This document shows positions 16,376-20,895 of a stretch of DNA of 20,895 nucleotides, piece after piece. Every line of letters begins with the position of its first letter. The stretch's first letter is position 1. Under the pieces are notes generated by a model that saw nothing but the letters and a program-made list of their open reading frames with translations, made no database searches and was not told the origin of the DNA. The DNA is from an uncultured bacterium (lineage in GTDB: Bacteria > Planctomycetota > Uabimicrobiia > Uabimicrobiales > JABWCH01): positions 1 through 20,895 of the forward strand of contig CALKWO010000048.1 in assembly GCA_938003875.1 (NCBI GenBank). Direction: 5' to 3'. Position numbers and translations under genes: made by a program.

Positions 16376-18005
16376 TGTAGAAGAAAAAAACAAAATAGAA
16401 AATGCTACATTTGAGGTAAAAGAGGCCCAGACGAAAGATTTTTTAGTACCTTCGAGTAGTCCATTACCTCATGATATTGAATCAACGATGGCCCAGACAT
16501 CTAGCGTAAGCTTAGGGAAGGTTTCAGAGCTAATAGAGGCTATTGATGCAAAGATAGAACAACTGGACTTGATTCTAAATGATCTGGTAGACCAGACAGA
16601 AGAACAGATTTTACAGCTCAAAAGTTCTATATTAGCCGTGGATCATTTGCTTCCAGAAGATCGCCTGGAAAATAGCAAAGTGATTCTGATGAACACATCC
16701 TTTGAAGAATTTCTTAGCCAGTTTTCCGATGAAGAAAGCATGGAAGGAACCAAAATTGGCTATAATATCAGAGCATCTCATATTTTTTCTAATCTTGCCA
16801 GTGTAGACGGTGTGCATGGGGTATTTTTGCTATACCCTATGGGAAGTGCCGATGCAAAAGAAGCCTCGGAACATTATAATGCTTTGACCAATATAGCTCG
16901 TCTTGCCAATAGAAATATGTTTCAGGTGTATTATGAGGTGAATATTCCCAAAATTGCCTATAAAGTCACCCAGGATGGTAAAATTCAGCCATTAGAAAAA
17001 TATAGTGAACTCATGGAGAGGCACCGAGATATTACTCAATGGATAAACGACTATAGAAGCTCTGCCTTTTATAGAAAATTCAACGAAGGGGGAAACCCTA
17101 AATGGCTAAGACGGCTCACTGCTTTATTCAATCCCTATGTTGGCAATACAGAAACGCTGGAAAGTTACTATCGATGTGGAAAAATTCCTAATGATTCTTT
17201 TATTCCTCTGATTGATAGGGTACCATGGATTTCCCCTGTGTCTGTGATGGCAGGAAGATTAGTTCGAAATTATGAAAGATTAGGATGGTGCGGAGGCTTG
17301 TTTGGTCTTTTAAACACAGCACGACAAATTCCAGAATACGCCAATCCATCTCCGCAGCTTTTGAACAATGGCCTAAGCTTTAGCCAGGAAATGGGCTATC
17401 GCTATGGACTGACCCTCTATAACTTCCTTTTAGACAGACAAGGCCAGGAATTGATGCAGCTTTCTTTGACACCTTTGCAAAGACAGATTCGGGGTAGTAA
17501 AGAGGAATGGCTTGCCTTTATTGAGGCTCAAACCATGCTTCCTCAACCTGAAAACTTTGATGAAAGGACAACTCCTGAGCAATTCAAAGAATTGTCTAAC
17601 CTAAAAAAAGAAGAGTTTCTCGCTAAAGCAACACAGAAAATGTATAATTATCTGGGGAATTCTTTAATGGAAGATACTATATGTAGAGGCATAATATTAC
17701 TTTGCAAAAAATTTATTGGAAGTGTCAGTGGAAAAGAAAAAACAGTTGCTAATCTAAAAGAGACTGTAAAAGACTATATGACCATCTTTGCTGGGAAGCC
17801 AGGTTTGCAGGGCGTTGATCCTTATAATACATACGAGCCAGCCCTTGATTATTATGAAATCAAGGATATTAATATGAGCGGGTCTACAGCCTCTGTCACA
17901 GTAAGCATTCGACCTGTTCAGGCATTACGGAAAGTTGTTCTTTTGGTTGACACGAATCCTTTGGATTTTGAGTTGAGCGTAGATCAAAAAAAATTAAGCA
18001 AGTGA
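16368..18005 (+). CDS. tssC: Probable T6SS sheath large subunit TssC (divergent)
   Basis: This 545-residue protein follows the layout of TssC (VipB). ELIEAIDAKIEQLDLILNDL (about 54-73) matches the ID-LS-Q-NEILH helix. Residues 104-140 (KVILMNTSFEEFLSQF...) match the strand and EL-DL segment. YERLGWCGGLFGLL (302-315), followed by IPEY, resembles the GW-I-G-GG-V-LP core, with the E-LA-GF-PL stretch after it. The end (SGSTASVTVSIRPVQALRKVVLLV, about 501-524) fits the LRPH-QLE-LV C-terminus. The usual WRGL and PYG motifs are not recognisable. A polar N-terminal extension (1-45) and a charged C-terminus are present. GGGAG at 16356-16360 supports the start. With TssB it should form the cytosolic sheath, recycled by ClpV, which is not in this window. 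Confidence 0.75.
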   Translation: MADVEEKNKIENATFEVKEAQTKDFLVPSSSPLPHDIESTMAQTSSVSLGKVSELIEAIDAKIEQLDLILNDLVDQTEEQILQLKSSILAVDHLLPEDRLENSKVILMNTSFEEFLSQFSDEESMEGTKIGYNIRASHIFSNLASVDGVHGVFLLYPMGSADAKEASEHYNALTNIARLANRNMFQVYYEVNIPKIAYKVTQDGKIQPLEKYSELMERHRDITQWINDYRSSAFYRKFNEGGNPKWLRRLTALFNPYVGNTETLESYYRCGKIPNDSFIPLIDRVPWISPVSVMAGRLVRNYERLGWCGGLFGLLNTARQIPEYANPSPQLLNNGLSFSQEMGYRYGLTLYNFLLDRQGQELMQLSLTPLQRQIRGSKEEWLAFIEAQTMLPQPENFDERTTPEQFKELSNLKKEEFLAKATQKMYNYLGNSLMEDTICRGIILLCKKFIGSVSGKEKTVANLKETVKDYMTIFAGKPGLQGVDPYNTYEPALDYYEIKDINMSGSTASVTVSIRPVQALRKVVLLVDTNPLDFELSVDQKKLSK

Positions 18006-18057
18006 TGTTGGTTTTACTGTGTCTATAGTATTGTTTTTATTTTAAGGAGTTTATACA

Positions 18058-18597
18058 ATGGCTGAATCCATTTTATTCAAAGTAGAGAAGCCAGAAGGTA
18101 CTATTTGTACTTTCCATGGGATTAAACCCAATCTTCAAAACACAGAATTCCATGAAGGTCCGTATCAAAGAGCCATCCATTTTATAGAAACAACAGAATG
18201 CATTGTCGACGATAAAAGAAATCCTGCTGGTATTTTGCAGCATCCTGTCAAACTCTGGAAAGAAGTGGATATTGATACTCCTTTTTTTAAAGAATGCTGT
18301 CATCGTAGACTGCTGATTCCTAAAATTGTATTCTATTTTTTCCACACCATCAAAGGGGATACTGCCCCTGTCAATTACTTTACCATTGAGTTGGAACAGG
18401 CATTGATTATGTCATCCAGAGTAGTGCTTTATGATACATCGGAAATACATAAACCAGAGGACAAGATATATAGCAATGCTAAATCCAAACCTTACATTGA
18501 AGAGCTGATATTTAATGCGCAGTTGATAAGATGGAAATATAAAAGAGATAAAGATCCTCTAGCAGGAGATCATGGAACAGAATTCCGTTGTCCATAG
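18058..18597 (+). CDS. hcp: T6SS tube protein Hcp (TssD)
   Basis: Hcp hexamers stack into the inner tube that the sheath pushes out, and also carry effectors. This 179-residue protein keeps the family order: N-terminal strand with MAESILFKVE, then PVKLWKEVDIDTPFFKECC (about 63-81), which matches the TK-D-SSP-L--A segment, then YFFHT (93-97), YFTIELEQALIMSSRVV (about 107-123, the F-I-L-NA-ISS strand), EELIFNAQLIRWKY (about 147-160, matching E-V-F-Y--I-W-Y). It is slightly longer than common Hcp (about 160-170). The Shine-Dalgarno AAGGAG at 18044-18049 is the strongest in the T6SS block, fitting a high-copy tube protein. It lies 52 bases after tssC, and a long stem-loop follows it. Confidence 0.88.
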   Translation: MAESILFKVEKPEGTICTFHGIKPNLQNTEFHEGPYQRAIHFIETTECIVDDKRNPAGILQHPVKLWKEVDIDTPFFKECCHRRLLIPKIVFYFFHTIKGDTAPVNYFTIELEQALIMSSRVVLYDTSEIHKPEDKIYSNAKSKPYIEELIFNAQLIRWKYKRDKDPLAGDHGTEFRCP

Positions 18598-18622
18598 TTT
18601 TGTTTAATTCATAAATCAACAT

Positions 18623-18685
18623 AGCTTCTCTGAAAGTTTTTCTTTGTTCTGGAATGGATAGAACAAAGAAAAACTTTGAGAAGCT
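18623..18685 (+). terminator. Long stem-loop between hcp and vgrG
   Basis: The arms AGCTTCTCTGAAAGTTTTTC... (18623-18650) and its near-perfect complement (18660-18685) pair over 26 bases with one two-base bulge, around the nine-base loop GGAATGGAT. Only a mixed T-rich stretch (GTTATCTTTTATTG) follows, so it is not a classical terminator. It most likely ends or slows part of the hcp transcript, or protects its 3' end, giving more Hcp than VgrG. The vgrG start has no clear Shine-Dalgarno 21 bases downstream. Confidence 0.6.
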
Positions 18686-18706
18686 GTTATCTTTTATTGA
18701 AAACCT

Positions 18707-20554
18707 ATGATAAAAATAGAAATAAATCAAGTGGAGTATCGTAACTATAGTTATGTTAAGGTGGAAGAATCTTTATCTTTTCCTTTTCATATTCAAGCAG
18801 GTCTTGTACCCTGTGATGACAAACAATTAGAAGATTCTTTTCTCCACAAAGGGGTTTTAATGTCTTTTTCTCCCATAGATGGAGATAATCAAAGGTTTAC
18901 CTGGATTGAACCCAATAAATGCTACTATGGCTACGTCGCCCAGGAAAGACGACATTATGATACAGCAGGGAATTTGGGCGAAGTATCTTTGGAGATATTT
19001 CATCCTCTTTATCTTTTAAATGATAGTTGCCATTTTCGTATTTTTTCCGAAAAAACTTTAACAGAAATTTTTGATACCATTTTCCAGACATATAAGGAAT
19101 CCTGGAGTAAATACAAAATAAAGCCCCCAGAATATTCCAGTAACCTGAGCCAGATTAAAATTCCTTATTGCACGCAATATGAAGAAAGCGATCTTCATTT
19201 TTTTTTGAGACTATGCGAACTTTATGGGGCGCATTTTCATCTTCATGATCAAAAAGTGGTGGTATATGATTTTGCCACCCAGATACAGGGAGAAATATTT
19301 TCCATTCCTACCATATCTCGTGTACATTGGAGACAAGATGCCAGCTCGCTGGCACGCACATTGAATCACAGGAATATAGAATATACCCAGAAATTTTATG
19401 ATGGAAAGAGTCTGGTTGTAACCCAAAAAAATGAGGTAAAAAGCACAAATCCTGCTTTGCCTCCATTCCCTTATTGGATAGATATGTTTGAACCAAACCC
19501 TAAAAGATCCCAGTATTTTTTAGAAGTCCAAAAAAGGTATCTGCAACATGCAGAATCGGACTGCGTTGTATACAATCAGGATTTTCAGAACAATGAACCC
19601 CTTATAGGGGTTAGAGCAGGACAAAAATTTTTGTTACCAGGAATGGAAAAAGATAAGGCTATTTATGTATACAGGGTTCATTGGGAATGCAAAGGAAGTA
19701 TGGTTTGTGGTGGACAGGGTGCTATAAAACAAAAGCTTAGTTATGAGATAGTATTCCAGGGAAGAGAAATACAATATCCTTTTATTATGCTTGCCAATAA
19801 TACCAAGCCTAAAATCGAAGGATTTTTAAGAGCTACTGTAATAGAGCCAAGAAAAGCGAGCGATGGAGATAAGGAGAGGTTAGGCAGAATTAAAGTACAA
19901 ATCTTATGGCAGGAAAAACCAGGCCCAACCTGCTGGGTTCGCCTCATGATGCCTTATGCTGGCTCTGATCATGGATATTATATTATGCCTGAGGTAGGAG
20001 ATGAGGTTCTTATCGCTTTTGAGGGCGGGGACATAGATTGTCCTCTTTGCATCGGCAGTGTATACAATATGGATGCAGGCGTCCTTAAAAGGTTCGATGA
20101 AAGCCAGCAAATCACAACAGCCTTATGGAAAACGCCTAACAATGTATACTTAAAATTTTACGATACTCCCAATGCTAAAAACGAGCAAACCGTAATTCTG
20201 GCTGTACAGAAAAATAGCGTTATTTATATGGACAATCGCTCCAAAATCAATATATGTGTCCAGAATCAGGAGAGCAACAGCTTGATTTGCCTCGATCAGG
20301 ACAAAATTACCATTCATACCAATGGGCAAAGCAAAAGCGTTGTTTGTTTAGATAAGGGCAAAATCAAGATTTCTTCCGAAGAGTCTGTGATCGTAGAAGC
20401 AAAAGAAGTAACTGTTCAAGGCAGCAGCGAAGTGAATATCAAAAGTGCTACAGTGAATATCAAGGGTGGAAGCATCAATTTGGGAAGCGGTTCTGCTGGC
20501 TCTATTTCTGTGCCAGCAACACCAGGTTATACAGGAGATGGAACAGTAGGCTAA
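18707..20554 (+). CDS. vgrG: T6SS spike protein VgrG (TssI)
   Basis: VgrG trimers cap the Hcp tube and pierce the target membrane. The 615-residue protein has a gp27-like N-terminal part (about 1-360) with the diagnostic QYEESDLHFFLRLCELYG (157-174). A gp5-like OB domain follows (about 369-455) with GRIKVQILW (393-401), CWVRLMMPYAG (409-419) and MPEVGDEVLIAFEGGD (427-442). A needle-like beta-helix (about 465-600) carries repeated VxVxx strands such as ICLDQDKITIHTNG and VIVEAKEVTVQG. It ends in a short Gly/Ser/Pro/Thr-rich tail, so no effector domain is fused to it. The length is usual for the family. Start at ATG 18707 has no good Shine-Dalgarno. The PAAR gene follows after 20 bases. Confidence 0.95.
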   Translation: MIKIEINQVEYRNYSYVKVEESLSFPFHIQAGLVPCDDKQLEDSFLHKGVLMSFSPIDGDNQRFTWIEPNKCYYGYVAQERRHYDTAGNLGEVSLEIFHPLYLLNDSCHFRIFSEKTLTEIFDTIFQTYKESWSKYKIKPPEYSSNLSQIKIPYCTQYEESDLHFFLRLCELYGAHFHLHDQKVVVYDFATQIQGEIFSIPTISRVHWRQDASSLARTLNHRNIEYTQKFYDGKSLVVTQKNEVKSTNPALPPFPYWIDMFEPNPKRSQYFLEVQKRYLQHAESDCVVYNQDFQNNEPLIGVRAGQKFLLPGMEKDKAIYVYRVHWECKGSMVCGGQGAIKQKLSYEIVFQGREIQYPFIMLANNTKPKIEGFLRATVIEPRKASDGDKERLGRIKVQILWQEKPGPTCWVRLMMPYAGSDHGYYIMPEVGDEVLIAFEGGDIDCPLCIGSVYNMDAGVLKRFDESQQITTALWKTPNNVYLKFYDTPNAKNEQTVILAVQKNSVIYMDNRSKINICVQNQESNSLICLDQDKITIHTNGQSKSVVCLDKGKIKISSEESVIVEAKEVTVQGSSEVNIKSATVNIKGGSINLGSGSAGSISVPATPGYTGDGTVG

Positions 20555-20574
20555 AAATTGTGAGGGGAAAAAAG

Positions 20575-20832
20575 ATGCCGCCTGCAGCAAGAATAGGCGA
20601 TGCTATTTCTCATGGAGGAGCTATCGTCGAAGGATCGTTGTGTGTAAAAATTGATGGAAGGCTTGGGGCAAGACAAGGAGATAAGGTAGCCTGTAGTCTG
20701 CATGGCATTCAGGCTATTGTCACTGGTTCTGGCATAGTAAAATATGATGGAAAACCAGCCGCCCGCTACGGAGATAAAACAAGCTGTGGAGCGAGTATTG
20801 TAACAGGCTCTCCTGATGTATTTGTAGATTGA
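20575..20832 (+). CDS. PAAR-domain spike-tip protein
   Basis: The 85-residue protein is a stand-alone PAAR tip that sharpens the VgrG spike and often links effectors to it. It shows three PAAR-type motifs: PPAARIGD (2-9), GARQGD (31-36) and PAARYGD (61-67), separated by repeating GS.IV..G strands. H13, C40, H43 and C71 are well placed to bind the zinc ion seen in PAAR structures; this ligand set is inferred. No C-terminal toxin extension is present. ATG at 20575 is preferred over GTG at 20560, because GAGGGGA at 20562-20568 is spaced correctly for the ATG and would lie inside the coding sequence if GTG were used. It lies 20 bases after vgrG. Confidence 0.92.
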   Translation: MPPAARIGDAISHGGAIVEGSLCVKIDGRLGARQGDKVACSLHGIQAIVTGSGIVKYDGKPAARYGDKTSCGASIVTGSPDVFVD

Positions 20833-20848
20833 AAAGAGTGCTAAATTA

Positions 20849-20868
20849 GCCTCCTTCGGAGGCAATCT
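20849..20868 (+). terminator. Rho-independent-type terminator after the PAAR gene
   Basis: GCCTCC-TTC-GGAGGC is a perfect six-pair GC-rich stem with a three-base loop at 20849-20863. It is followed by AATCTTT, a short and interrupted T tract. The stem lies 16 bases after the PAAR stop codon and marks the likely end of the T6SS transcript. Confidence 0.6.
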
Positions 20869-20895
20869 TTCCCGTGCGTAAGCTGTAATCTTATC

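Noticed and set aside
20560..20574. GTG start for the PAAR protein
   Set aside because: The Shine-Dalgarno GAGGGGA would lie inside the gene, and the PAAR family starts with MPPAAR-like sequence, which fits ATG at 20575.
15776..20832. Phage tail or extracellular contractile injection system instead of T6SS
   Set aside because: A coupled two-gene sheath together with Hcp, a typical VgrG and PAAR fits T6SS. No tail tube, baseplate, tape measure or capsid gene is present.

Overview
The window looks like a piece of a planctomycete-type (PVC group) chromosome of moderately low GC. The evidence for this is indirect. There are several Hanks-type Ser/Thr kinases, one of which joins a kinase domain, a single membrane segment, WD40 blades and TPRs in one very long protein, and the juxtamembrane sequence after that kinase resembles planctomycete kinases. 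No rRNA, tRNA or universal marker is present, so the assignment stays an inference. All supported genes are on the + strand.

Region 1 (1-8300) has two signalling kinases. The first is an FHA / zinc-ribbon / kinase protein (259-1608). The second is a 2101-residue membrane kinase with 21 WD40 repeats and 12 TPRs (1638-7943). Related hairpin-forming repeats lie on both sides of the pair: one copy at the left window edge, one inverted copy just after the second kinase, and a third, diverged copy before the next gene. Region 2 (8301-10184) is an AT-rich gene for a DUF4062 / GHKL-ATPase / winged-helix protein. Its reading frame is cut by an in-frame amber codon 16 codons after the natural start.

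Region 3 (10339-14135) looks like an operon. It encodes a pseudokinase fused to a PPM/SpoIIE-type phosphatase, a helical-domain plus FHA protein, and a secreted beta-propeller-like protein. Region 4 (14564-20832) is the core of a type VI secretion system (T6SS): an unrecognised protein in the place often held by tssA, divergent sheath subunits TssB and TssC, the tube protein Hcp, the spike protein VgrG and a PAAR tip protein. A short hairpin terminator follows the PAAR gene. A long stem-loop lies between hcp and vgrG.

Taken together, kinases, a PP2C-family phosphatase and FHA phosphothreonine readers next to a T6SS recall the PpkA/PppA/Fha threonine-phosphorylation switch of proteobacterial T6SS. 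Here the parts are rebuilt with unusual architectures: a pseudokinase-phosphatase fusion, two kinases and two FHA proteins. The sheath proteins are so diverged that family motifs are only partly visible. The baseplate, membrane-complex and ClpV genes are not in the window and would have to lie elsewhere. The functional link between the kinase region and the T6SS is an inference from gene neighbourhood.
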